Positions 8,684 to 15,791 of a DNA stretch of 18,957 nucleotides are shown here, piece by piece (positions within the stretch are counted from its first letter, which is position 1; every line of letters starts with the position of its first letter). The stretch covers positions 1 to 18,957 of the forward strand of contig JARLGP010000240.1 of assembly GCA_031292735.1 (NCBI GenBank), in the 5' to 3' direction. Position numbers and translations under genes: made by a program. Under the pieces are notes generated by a model that saw nothing but the letters and a program-made list of their open reading frames with translations, made no database searches and was not told where the DNA came from. This stretch comes from Holophaga sp. Lineage in GTDB: Bacteria; Acidobacteriota; Holophagae; Holophagales; Holophagaceae.

Positions 8684-9559
8684 TCAGTTCGCGGCCGCGC
8701 CGATCCGGTCCAGCTCCCGGACCGCGCTGGCCGGCAGGTCCAGGCCGGCGCTGGCGATGTTCTGCTTCAGGTGCGCCACCGAGGAGGTGCCGGGAATCAG
8801 CAGGATGTTCGGCGATCGCTGCAGCAGCCAGGCCAGGGCCACCTGCATGGGCGTCTTCCCGCACCGCCCGGCAACGTCGTCCAGGATCGAAGACTGCAGG
8901 GGCGAGAATCCGCCGAGGGGGAAGAAGGGCACATAGGCGATGCTCGACTGCGCCAGCCCATCGATCAGGGAATCGTCGCGACGGTGGGCGAGGTTGTACT
9001 GATTCTGCACGCAGACGATCCGGGTGATGGCCTGGGCCTGGGCCACCTGCCGGGCGGTGGCGTTGCTCAGGCCCACATGGCGGATGAGGCCCTGGCGCTG
9101 CAGCTCGGCAAGCGCGCTCAGCGGCTCCTCGAGGTCGCCTTCGGCGGGTTCCGCGATGTCGAACATCAGGCGCAGGTTCACGACGTCCAGCACCTCGAGC
9201 CCGAGGTTGCGCAGGTTGTCGTGGACGGCCGACCGGAGTTCCGCGGGAGACGAGGCGGAATGCCAGGAACCGTCCGGGCCGCGCTTCGCGCCCACCTTCG
9301 TGACGATCACCAGGCCGTCCCGGTAGGGATGCAGGGCTTCCCGGATCAGCTGGTTGGTATGGTGCGGGCCGTAGAAGTCGCTGGTATCCAGGTGCGTGAT
9401 GCCATGGGCGAGCACCTCGCGCAGCACCGCCACTGCTCCGGCGCGGTCCCTGGGCGGGCCGAACACGCCCGGCCCCGCCAGCTGCATGGCGCCATAGCCC
9501 ATGCGGGTCACGGACAGGTCACCCAGCGGGTAGGAACCGGCGCGGATCACTTCGGTCAT
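8684..9559 (-). CDS. pdxI: Aldo/keto reductase, YdbC/PdxI-like (putative pyridoxal reductase)
   Basis: Product of 291 aa, an NADPH-dependent aldo-keto reductase TIM barrel. It follows E. coli YdbC closely as I remember that protein: GYGAMQLAGPGVFGPPRDR, HLDTSDFYGPH, ILLIPGTSSVAHL and YVPFFPLGGFSPLQSS are almost word for word. E. coli YdbC (PdxI) reduces pyridoxal to pyridoxine in vitamin B6 salvage. Asp58, Tyr63 and Lys88 fit the AKR catalytic set. The usual His position appears to be Arg130 in VVNLRLM, which I recall E. coli YdbC also having. The ATG at 9559 has AAGGAG seven bases upstream. It is divergent from a TetR gene and probably under its control. Family certainty is high; the physiological substrate is inferred. 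Confidence 0.9.
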   Translation of the reverse strand: MTEVIRAGSYPLGDLSVTRMGYGAMQLAGPGVFGPPRDRAGAVAVLREVLAHGITHLDTSDFYGPHHTNQLIREALHPYRDGLVIVTKVGAKRGPDGSWHSASSPAELRSAVHDNLRNLGLEVLDVVNLRLMFDIAEPAEGDLEEPLSALAELQRQGLIRHVGLSNATARQVAQAQAITRIVCVQNQYNLAHRRDDSLIDGLAQSSIAYVPFFPLGGFSPLQSSILDDVAGRCGKTPMQVALAWLLQRSPNILLIPGTSSVAHLKQNIASAGLDLPASAVRELDRIGAAAN

Positions 9560-9594
9560 CGGAAGGCTCCTTGAGAACGAACGTCGCTATAGTA

Positions 9595-9608
9595 TGAAGG
9601 ATCTTTCA
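9595..9608. promoter_or_regulatory. Putative TetR operator between the reductase and regulator genes
   Basis: TGAAGGATCTTTCA is a 14-bp palindrome with one mismatched pair, in the middle of the 66-bp divergent intergenic region (9560-9625). TATAGT at 9588-9593 next to it resembles a plus-strand -10 box. Binding there would be positioned to repress both genes, the usual arrangement for TetR regulators and their divergent targets. Confidence 0.45.
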
Positions 9609-9625
9609 GATATGGAGATTCGCAT

Positions 9626-10288
9626 TTGGTTCCCCGCGCCGAAACCGGTTTGAAGCCCCGCAAGAGGCCGCTCCAGGCGCGCGCCCGGGCCACGGTGGAC
9701 GCCATCTTCGACGCCACCATTCAGGTTCTGCTGGCGGACGGCTTGCAGCAGCTCACCACCGTCCGGGTCGCGGAACGGGCGGGGGCCTCGGTGGGCACCC
9801 TCTACCAGTACTACCCGCACAAGGAGGCGCTGCTGTATTCCGTGCTGGAGCGCCACCTGCTGAGGATCTGGGAGTCGGTGGAGAGGGCCGCGGCCTCCGT
9901 GCACCACACGCCGCTGGCCACCATGGTTCCGGCGGTGGTCGACGGCTTTCTTCGGTCCAAGTTCGAGCGCCCCGACGAGGCGCGCGCACTCTACCAGGTG
10001 GCCGGCGACCTGCACGCGCGGGACCTGGTCCTGGAAGGCGAGGAGCGTTGCAGGGCGGCGTTCGCGGCCATGCTGGGCACGGCCACGGATGCCCGGTTCG
10101 CCGATCTGCCCACCACGGCCTTCATGGTCACCGGAGCGCTGGCCGGCCCGACCCGCGCCGTGCTGGAAGGAGGCGCGTCGCCCAGGATGGTGCGCGCCCT
10201 GCGCAGCCAGCTGGTGTCCGTGTGCCTGGGCTACCTGGAGCGGGAGGCGCGGGCGGTTCCGGCGTCCCGGGACCCGGCGGGCGGGTAG
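9626..10288 (+). CDS. TetR/AcrR-family transcriptional regulator
   Basis: Product of 220 aa, the normal TetR length. The N-terminal helix-turn-helix spans about 20-66, with TTVRVAERAGASVGTLYQYYPHKEALL, the classic TetR recognition helix. The C-terminal helical ligand domain is divergent, and its ligand cannot be read. The start is a TTG at 9626, with GGAG eight bases upstream; an in-frame stop at 9590 rules out a much longer protein, and no in-frame ATG lies nearer. It is divergent from the YdbC/PdxI-like reductase, which is the likely target, so the inducer may be an aldehyde, quinone or B6-related compound (inference). Confidence 0.92.
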   Translation: MVPRAETGLKPRKRPLQARARATVDAIFDATIQVLLADGLQQLTTVRVAERAGASVGTLYQYYPHKEALLYSVLERHLLRIWESVERAAASVHHTPLATMVPAVVDGFLRSKFERPDEARALYQVAGDLHARDLVLEGEERCRAAFAAMLGTATDARFADLPTTAFMVTGALAGPTRAVLEGGASPRMVRALRSQLVSVCLGYLEREARAVPASRDPAGG

Positions 10289-10289
10289 C

Positions 10290-10448
10290 CTACCCCAGAC
10301 CCTCCCTGCGGCGCGGCGCGTTGCCGGGCTCCGGCTCCGGCTCGTCGCGCCGGTTGGGATTCCTGGGGGTGGCAGACCAGCCGGCACCGGTTCCGGCGAA
10401 CAGGATCCCGGCAAGCAAGGTGGGCAGCGGAGAACGAAAGAACGGCAT
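10290..10448 (-). CDS. Possible small secreted protein, 52 aa
   Basis: A short frame beginning MPFFRSPLPTLLAGILFAGTG has GGGAG seven bases upstream of its ATG. It looks like a signal peptide with probable cleavage after GAGWSA. The mature part, about 25 aa, is very polar (RNPNRRDEPEPEPGNAPRRREG). I do not recognise it. It lies directly behind the convergent TetR gene and downstream of the S9 peptidase on the same strand, separated by about 94 bp that include an AT-rich patch (10512-10530) that might carry a promoter. The ribosome binding site and signal peptide argue for a real gene; the small size and GC-rich composition argue for caution. Confidence 0.4.
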   Translation of the reverse strand: MPFFRSPLPTLLAGILFAGTGAGWSATPRNPNRRDEPEPEPGNAPRRREGLG

Positions 10449-10542
10449 GGCGGAACTCCCGGAAGCGAGCCTGTGGCCCGAACCGCCCGTGGCGGAATCG
10501 GCGGCCCACGACAATATAAATAAATAAATCATGCCGTCAATG

Positions 10543-12423
10543 TTACGGTGCCGTGACCCCGGGCTGCAGGTGCAGGGCCAGGAACTTCTCCATGGCCGCG
10601 TAGAAGTCCAGCCGGTTCTCCTCGTTCTGGAAGCCGTGGCCCTCGTTGGCCTTGACCATGTATTCCACCGCCACCCCGCGCCGCTTCAGGGCCGCCACCA
10701 CCTGGTCGGATTCGTCCTTGTTCACCCGCGGGTCGTTGGCGCCCTGGGCGATGAACAGCGGGGTCCTGATCCGGTCCACGTGGAAGACCGGCGAGCAAGC
10801 CGTGAGCAGCGCCTTGTCGGCCACCGGGTCGCCCACCATTTCGTGCATGGTGGCCAGGTAGGGCTTCCAGTAGGGGGGCATGGTGTCCATGAAGGTGAAC
10901 AGGTTGGAAACGCCCACGTAGTCCACCGCCGCCGCGTACAGGTCCGGGGTGAAGGCCACCCCGGCCAGGGTGGCGTAGCCGCCGTAGCTGGCGCCGTAGA
11001 TGGCCACCCGCCTGGGGTCGGCGATGCCCTGCTGGACCAGCCACTGCACGCCGTCGCTGATGTCGTCCTGCATGGCCCGCCCCCACTGCTTGAAGCTGGC
11101 CTCCCAGAAGCTCCTGCCGTAGCCGGTGGAGCCCCGGAAATTGGGCTGGAACACCGCGAAGCCGCGGTTGGCCAGGAACTGGACTTCGGAGTTGTAGTCC
11201 CACACATCCCGGGCCCAGGGCCCGCCGTGGGGGTTCACCACCACCGGCAGCCGCGCCGGGGCCACGCCCTTGGGCAGGGTCAGGTAGCCGTGGATGGTGA
11301 GGCCGTCCCGGGAAGTGTAGCTCACCGGCTTCATCTCGGCCAGGTCGCCCTCCTTGAGCCACGGGGCCACCTCCGCCAGGAACTGGAGCTTGCCGGTGGC
11401 CCGGTCGAACAGGTAGCGCTTGCCCTGGGTGCGGTCGTTGAAGGCGACCACGATGAACTTGTCCTCGGCCCGGGTCTCAGCCGAGAATTCCACCTCGTAG
11501 CCCGGCAGCTGGGCCCGCACGGTGCGGAACAGGGCCTCGGTGTCCGCGTCCAGGAACGCCCGCTCCGGCTTCCAGGTGGTGAAGCTGACGCTGGTGAGGA
11601 CCTTGCGTTTGCGGGAATAGTTCAGCCCGTCCACGTCCACGTCGGGGCGCTCGAACAGCAGCCGGCCCTCCTTGGCGGTGGCCGGGTCGAATTCGAAGAT
11701 GGCGGTCTTGTCCCGGCCCCGGTTGGAAGCCACGTACAGGTTCCGGTTGTCGAAGGTGAAGAACAGCGGCGCCACCGTGTCCTTGAAGCTGGTGGTGAGG
11801 ATGGCCTTGAACGGGTCGGCCTCCCGGTCCCGGAACAGCAGCGTGTTCTGCACCCCGTCGGTGGCCACGGCGGCCCGCAGCCGGCCGGCGTGGTCGGTGA
11901 GCCAGCTGGTGATATTGCCGGGGTTCTGGGCCACCAGCCGCTCCCGGCCGGTCTTCACGTCCACCCGGAACACGTCGAACACCCGCGGATCCCGGCGATT
12001 GTGGGAGACCAGCAGGTGCCGGTCGTCATCGGGCAGCGAGTCCACCAGCTCGGCCGTGAGCCTGGGGCCCGGGGTCAGGTCCTTGAGCCCCTTGCCGTCC
12101 AGCCCCACCGAAACCAGGTGGAAATGCTCGTCGCCGCCGAAGTCCTTTTCATACAGGATCCGGTCGCCCTTCCAGAAATAGTTGGACAGGTCCCGGGCGG
12201 TTTCGGAGGTGACCCGCCGGGCCCGGCCGCCCGCCAGGGGCCGGATGAACACGTTCATTCGGTTCTGGTAGGGCGCCAGCCAGGACAGGTACTTGCCGTT
12301 CTGGGACAGGGCGAACCCGGCCTGCACCGGGTTGCGGAAGAAATCGCGCACCGGGATCCGCGGGGCAGGCTCCCCCACGAGGGCGAAGCCCAGCAACAGG
12401 AAGGGGATGGCGAAGGTTTTCAT
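10543..12423 (-). CDS. Secreted S9-family serine peptidase (prolyl oligopeptidase / acylaminoacyl peptidase type)
   Basis: Product of 626 aa with an N-terminal signal peptide (MKTFAIPFLLLGFALVG), so probably periplasmic. Residues about 30-350 form a beta-propeller-like region of repeated short strands (NVFIRPLAGG, HLVSVGLDG, FRVDVKTGR). Residues about 365-620 are the alpha/beta-hydrolase domain. HGGPW (399-403) precedes the nucleophile Ser479 in GASYGG, then Asp564 in GANDPR and His596 in NEGHGF complete the catalytic triad. It would cleave short peptides, with exact specificity unknown. The ATG at 12423 has GGGAG just upstream. It is divergent from the bufferin-like cassette across 126 bp; whether the two are co-regulated is unknown. 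Confidence 0.93.
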   Translation of the reverse strand: MKTFAIPFLLLGFALVGEPAPRIPVRDFFRNPVQAGFALSQNGKYLSWLAPYQNRMNVFIRPLAGGRARRVTSETARDLSNYFWKGDRILYEKDFGGDEHFHLVSVGLDGKGLKDLTPGPRLTAELVDSLPDDDRHLLVSHNRRDPRVFDVFRVDVKTGRERLVAQNPGNITSWLTDHAGRLRAAVATDGVQNTLLFRDREADPFKAILTTSFKDTVAPLFFTFDNRNLYVASNRGRDKTAIFEFDPATAKEGRLLFERPDVDVDGLNYSRKRKVLTSVSFTTWKPERAFLDADTEALFRTVRAQLPGYEVEFSAETRAEDKFIVVAFNDRTQGKRYLFDRATGKLQFLAEVAPWLKEGDLAEMKPVSYTSRDGLTIHGYLTLPKGVAPARLPVVVNPHGGPWARDVWDYNSEVQFLANRGFAVFQPNFRGSTGYGRSFWEASFKQWGRAMQDDISDGVQWLVQQGIADPRRVAIYGASYGGYATLAGVAFTPDLYAAAVDYVGVSNLFTFMDTMPPYWKPYLATMHEMVGDPVADKALLTACSPVFHVDRIRTPLFIAQGANDPRVNKDESDQVVAALKRRGVAVEYMVKANEGHGFQNEENRLDFYAAMEKFLALHLQPGVTAP

Positions 12424-12549
12424 GAATCTCCCAGAACCCCCAGGATACTCATAGGGCCCGGAAAAAATCGGGAGGAAAAATTTCTTTAGGTTATTTTTGA
12501 TATCGAGTCACAATCTCCGCCTCAAGCCTTGTCCCACCCCGGAGGAACC
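12424..12549. promoter_or_regulatory. Divergent intergenic region of the S9 peptidase and bufferin-like cassette
   Basis: This 126-bp gap should contain promoters in both directions. It has an AT-rich core (12461-12502) including CCCG-GAAAAAAT-CGGG (12457-12472), a 4-bp-arm inverted repeat, and TTGATATCGA at 12497-12506, similar to the palindrome at 8454. I see no convincing consensus sigma-70 pair and no clear ECF-type GGAAC/CGTC pair towards the cassette. The precursor's ribosome binding site, GGAGGA, is at 12541-12546. Confidence 0.35.
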
Positions 12550-12825
12550 ATGAACAACTCGGCGAAGGCGTTACTTCTGGCCGCGGCCGGAACCGGCCTG
12601 ATGAGCGGCGCGGCTTCCGCGCAGCCCCTGGCCGTCCCCGCCCGAAACGGCAGGACCCTGTCCGCGAACCCCGGCGAGCCCTCCATGGGCCTCGCCCAGG
12701 GCGCCAGCAAGCACAGCTGTGCCGGCAAGAACAGCTGCAAGGCCCAGGGCGGCTGCAGCTCCGGCGACAACGGCTGCAAGGGCAAGAACAGCTGCAAGGG
12801 CAAGGGCGGCTGCAGCACCCTGTAG
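12550..12825 (+). CDS. Bufferin-like (BufA2-type) RiPP metallophore precursor
   Basis: Product of 91 aa. A Sec signal peptide (1-24, hydrophobic core KALLLAAAG, predicted cut after ASA) leads to a linker of about 30 residues. A Cys-rich core follows: C57AGKNSCKAQGGC69 and C76KGKNSCKGKGGC88. The six cysteines are spaced x5, x5, x6, x5, x5. Such CxGxNxCKGxGxC peptides precede DUF692 enzymes in many bacteria and are named bufferins of the BufA2 type. In characterised bufferins the MNIO enzyme oxidises cysteines to 5-thiooxazoles, and the exported peptide binds copper. The ATG has GGAGGA three bases upstream; a TTG at 12529 in frame would only add seven residues before the signal. The next gene follows after 16 bp. 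Modification and metal are inferred. Confidence 0.85.
   Translation: MNNSAKALLLAAAGTGLMSGAASAQPLAVPARNGRTLSANPGEPSMGLAQGASKHSCAGKNSCKAQGGCSSGDNGCKGKNSCKGKGGCSTL
12718..12813 (+). repeat. Two-copy 39-bp tandem motif in the precursor core
   Basis: Positions 12718-12756 and 12775-12813 encode the same 13-residue pattern, C-x-G-K-N-S-C-K-x-x-G-G-C, differing at three residues. The DNA is also nearly identical, including a shared GGCAAGAACAGCTGCAAGG stretch, which suggests duplication of one core unit with an 18-bp spacer. Confidence 0.85.
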
Positions 12826-12841
12826 CCGGAGGATCGCCACC

Positions 12842-13699
12842 GTGACCGCCAACCCCTTCAACGGCTTCACCGACTACGGCGTGGGCATCGGGCTCCGGGT
12901 TCCGCACTACCTGCATGTGCTCGAGCACCGGCCGGCGGTGGACTGGTTCGAGATCATCTCGGAGAACTTCATGGTGGACGGCGGCCGGCCACTGGCGATC
13001 CTGGAGCAGATCCTGGACCGGTACCGGGTGGTGCAGCACGGGGTGTCCCTGTACTTCGGCTCCGCCGACCCCCTGGAGCCCGGCCACCTGCGCCGTCTCA
13101 AGGCCCTGGTGCGGCGCACCCGGACCCCGTGGCTGAGCGACCACCTGTGCTGGGGCTCGGTGGATGGCCGCTACACCCACGACCTCCTGCCCATGCCCTA
13201 CACCTGGGAGGCGGTGCGGGTGACCGCCGCCAAGATCCGCCAGGCGCGCGACGTGCTGGAGGTGCCGGTGATCGTGGAGAACGTGAGCAGCTACGCGGAA
13301 TTCCATGAGTCCCAGATGACCGAATGGGAATTCCTCAACGAGGTGGTGGAGCGGGCCGACTGCGGCATTCTGCTGGACGTGAACAACATCTACGTTTCGG
13401 CGGAAAACCACGGGTTCGACCCCAGGGTCTACCTGGACGCGGTGCCCGCCGGGCGGGTGGCCCAGCTCCACATTGCCGGCCACTCCAGGTTCGAGAAGTT
13501 CATCCTGGACACCCACGACCACCCGGTGCTGGATCCGGTGTGGGATCTGTACGCCCGGGCCATCGAGCGGTGCGGCAGCACCGCCACCCTCCTGGAGTGG
13601 GACGAGCGGATCCCCCCCTTCGACCGGGTCCACGCCGAGGCGCTCAAGGCCAACCGCTACCTGGAGCCGGCCCGGATGGTCGAGCCGGCGCTGCCGTGA
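12842..13699 (+). CDS. bufB: DUF692 / MNIO multinuclear iron oxidase (BufB-like RiPP maturase)
   Basis: Product of 285 aa, the normal size for DUF692. This TIM-barrel family includes MbnB, TglH and BufB and uses a cluster of two or three irons to oxidise peptidyl cysteines. Conserved metal-ligand motifs are visible in order: QHGVSL (His66), SDHLCW (His101), IVENVSSY (Glu146), LLDVNNIYVS (Asp179), QLHIAGH (His210, His214), DTHDHPV (Asp223, His225) and LEWDE (Glu252). The GTG start at 12842 has GGAGGA eight bases upstream; the frame stays open leftward into the precursor gene but that part is shadow. It overlaps the next gene by 4 bp (GTGA). Its substrate is most likely the peptide encoded immediately upstream. 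Confidence 0.93.
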   Translation: MTANPFNGFTDYGVGIGLRVPHYLHVLEHRPAVDWFEIISENFMVDGGRPLAILEQILDRYRVVQHGVSLYFGSADPLEPGHLRRLKALVRRTRTPWLSDHLCWGSVDGRYTHDLLPMPYTWEAVRVTAAKIRQARDVLEVPVIVENVSSYAEFHESQMTEWEFLNEVVERADCGILLDVNNIYVSAENHGFDPRVYLDAVPAGRVAQLHIAGHSRFEKFILDTHDHPVLDPVWDLYARAIERCGSTATLLEWDERIPPFDRVHAEALKANRYLEPARMVEPALP

Positions 13700-14592
13700 G
13701 CGGCGCCCTGAAGGCCTTCCAGCAGCGCATGGCGGCGGCGGTGATGGCCCCGCTCACCGCCCGGGAGACCATGGCCCGCCGGCGCGCCGACGGCGGCTCC
13801 GTGGCCCGGGACGCCGCCGCCTGGGTGAAACCCAACGCCCGGCTCAGCTCCTTCGAGCGGCTGGAGATCTACAACCGGCAGTACTGGTTCCGGGTCCTGG
13901 CCAGCATGGGCGAGGATTTCCCCGGCCTGCGGGCGGTGCTGGGCCGGACGAGGTTCCACCGACTGGTGCGGGACTACCTGGTCGAATGCCCGTCCCGCTC
14001 CTACACCCTGCGCAACCTGGGTTCCCGGCTCCCGGACTGGCTGGCCGCGAATCCCCGGTGGCGCGACGCCCCCCGGGGCTCCCTGGCCCTGGCCATGGCG
14101 CGCCTGGAATGGGCCCACATCGAGGCCTTCGACGAAGCCGACCTGCCCCCGGCCGCCGTGGAGCAGGTGACCGACGCCACCCGGCTGGCCCTGCAGCCGC
14201 ACCTGCGCCTGCTGCAACTGGACCACCCGGTGGACGACCTGCTGATCGAGGTGCACCGGAACCTGCGGGGCGGCGACGCCGCCGGCCACAGCGCCGCCCT
14301 GCCCCGGCACCCGCAGGTGCGCCGGATCCGGGCGCCGGAACCGGAACCGGTGTTCCTGGCGGTGCACCGTTACCAGCACAGCGTCCACTACAAGCGGATG
14401 GGGCCGGAAGCCTTCGGCATCCTGCAGGCGCTCCAGGCCGGCGCGCCCCTGGGGGCCGCCCTGGAGGCCGGCTTCGCGCACAGCGCCATGGCCGAGGCCG
14501 AGCGCCCCCGCTTCCTGCGGGAAACCTTCCACGAATGGGCCGTGCTGGGCTGGTTCGCCCGGATCAGTGATGAAACAGCCGGGTGCCCGTGA
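13696..14592 (+). CDS. bufC: DUF2063 partner protein of the MNIO enzyme (BufC/HvfC-like)
   Basis: Product of 298 aa starting at a GTG that overlaps the bufB stop, so translation is coupled. The N-terminal DUF2063 domain (about 5-115) shows FQQRM, RLEIYNRQYWFRVLASMGEDFPGL and DYLVECPSRSYTLRNLG. The C-terminal part (about 120-295) is less conserved, with a late GPEAFGILQALQAG segment. In bufferin and methanobactin systems this partner binds the precursor's leader region and presents it to the DUF692 oxidase. The domain's database label as putative DNA-binding is not supported by that role. The last 29 bp overlap the 3' end of the convergent purine gene, so the cassette ends here without a transporter or DoxX-type gene. 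Confidence 0.9.
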   Translation: MSGALKAFQQRMAAAVMAPLTARETMARRRADGGSVARDAAAWVKPNARLSSFERLEIYNRQYWFRVLASMGEDFPGLRAVLGRTRFHRLVRDYLVECPSRSYTLRNLGSRLPDWLAANPRWRDAPRGSLALAMARLEWAHIEAFDEADLPPAAVEQVTDATRLALQPHLRLLQLDHPVDDLLIEVHRNLRGGDAAGHSAALPRHPQVRRIRAPEPEPVFLAVHRYQHSVHYKRMGPEAFGILQALQAGAPLGAALEAGFAHSAMAEAERPRFLRETFHEWAVLGWFARISDETAGCP

Positions 14593-15733
14593 AGCACATG
14601 ACCATGCCGTAGCCGTCGCAGGCCTGGATCACCACGTCGTCCCGCACCGAGCCGCCCGGCTGGGCCACGTAGCTGACGCCGCTGGCCTGGGCCCGGTCGA
14701 TGTTGTCCCGGAACGGGAAGAAGGCGTCGGAGCCCAGGGACACCCCGGTGCGGGTGGCCAGCCAGGCGCGCTTGCGGGCCGGGTCCATGCGGCTGGGCAC
14801 CTGGTCGAAATGCTCGGCCCAGAGCTGCTCTTCCGCCGGAGACAGCCAGTCCTCCAGGTACTGGTCGATGGCGTTATTGCGGTCGGCCCGGTTCACCCCG
14901 GCCTTGAAGCGCAGCCCCAGCACCTCCGGATGCTGGCGCAGGAACCACTTGTCGGCCTTGGCGGCCGCCAGCCGGGTGCAGTGCACCCGGGACTGCTGGC
15001 CGGCGCCCACGCCGATCACCTGGCCGTCGAAGGCGAAGCAGACCGAATTGGACTGGGTGTATTTCAGGGTGATCAGGGCCAGGATCAGGTCGCGCTTGGC
15101 CGCCTCCGGCAGGTCCTTGCGGGCGGTCACCACCCGGTCCAGCATCTGGAAGCCGGGCACCAGGGTGTTGCGCTTCTGCTCGAAGGTGATCCCGAAAATC
15201 TCGCGCCGCTCCAGCTCCGGCGCCGCGTAGGCGGGATCGATCTGGATCACGTGGTACTTGCCGTCGCGCTTGGCCCGCAGCAGGGCCAGCGCCTCGGGGG
15301 TGTAGCCCGGGGCGATGATGCCGTCCGACACCTCCCGCTTCAGGATCCGCGCGGTGGCCTCGTCGCACACGTCGGAGAGGGCGGCCCAGTCGCCGAACGA
15401 GGACATGCGGTCGGCGCCCCGGGCCCGGGCGTAGGCCGCCGCCAGCGGGGTCAGCTCCATGCCGTCCACGAAGCAGGCCTGCCTCAGCTCGGGGCTCATG
15501 GGCAGGCCCACGGCGGCGCCGGCCGGGCTCACGTGCTTGAACGAGGCGGCCGCGGGCAGGGCGAGGGTGGCCTTGAGCTCCTTGACCAGCTGCCAGGCGT
15601 TGAGCGCGTCGCACAGGTTGATGTAGCCCGGAGCCCCTGAAAGCACCTGGATCGGCAGGTCGCGCCCGCTGATGAACACCCTGGCCGGGGCCTGGTGGGG
15701 ATTGCAGCCGTATCGTAGTTGGATTTCGGTCAT
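14564..15733 (-). CDS. Stand-alone AICAR formyltransferase (PurH C-terminal activity only)
   Basis: Product of 389 aa. It transfers a formyl group from 10-formyl-THF to AICAR in the ninth step of purine synthesis. The N-terminus LRYGCNPHQ and the catalytic FKHVSPAGAAVG (Lys66-His67) are PurH transformylase signatures, as are YTQSNSVCFAFDGQVIGVGAGQQSR and the C-terminal DVVIQACDGYGMVMCFTGTRLF. The IMP cyclohydrolase (MGS-like) domain that precedes these in bifunctional PurH (about 510-530 aa) is absent. Nothing upstream encodes it, since the divergent metC-like gene starts 58 bp away. The ATG at 15733 was preferred to an in-frame start at 15793 that would overlap that gene. TATGAT on the minus strand (15758-15763) is a possible -10. 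It overlaps bufC at the 3' end. Confidence 0.92.
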   Translation of the reverse strand: MTEIQLRYGCNPHQAPARVFISGRDLPIQVLSGAPGYINLCDALNAWQLVKELKATLALPAAASFKHVSPAGAAVGLPMSPELRQACFVDGMELTPLAAAYARARGADRMSSFGDWAALSDVCDEATARILKREVSDGIIAPGYTPEALALLRAKRDGKYHVIQIDPAYAAPELERREIFGITFEQKRNTLVPGFQMLDRVVTARKDLPEAAKRDLILALITLKYTQSNSVCFAFDGQVIGVGAGQQSRVHCTRLAAAKADKWFLRQHPEVLGLRFKAGVNRADRNNAIDQYLEDWLSPAEEQLWAEHFDQVPSRMDPARKRAWLATRTGVSLGSDAFFPFRDNIDRAQASGVSYVAQPGGSVRDDVVIQACDGYGMVMCFTGTRLFHH

Positions 15734-15791
15734 GGCATTGGTCTCTGGTGGTAGTGGATCATACTGAAGGCCCCCACCACAAGGACGAGCC

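Noticed and set aside
8455..9027. 190-aa plus-strand frame opposite the aldo-keto reductase 3' end
   Set aside because: It is Arg/Gly/Ser-rich without motif and is mostly antisense to a clear AKR gene.
10531..12489. 652-aa plus-strand frame opposite the S9 peptidase
   Set aside because: A composition-driven shadow; the minus strand carries a complete catalytic triad and signal peptide.
12718..12813. CRISPR or satellite repeat
   Set aside because: Only two units, in frame within a coding sequence; this is a protein repeat.
12719..12841. N-terminal extension of the DUF692 protein into the precursor gene
   Set aside because: The added Ala/Arg-rich residues are the out-of-frame translation of the precursor's Cys core; the GTG at 12842 has an ideal ribosome binding site.
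12571..12870. 99-aa minus-strand hydrophobic Ala/Leu-rich frame opposite the precursor
   Set aside because: It arises from the repetitive GGC/TGC/AAG codons of the precursor read backwards; no start signal.
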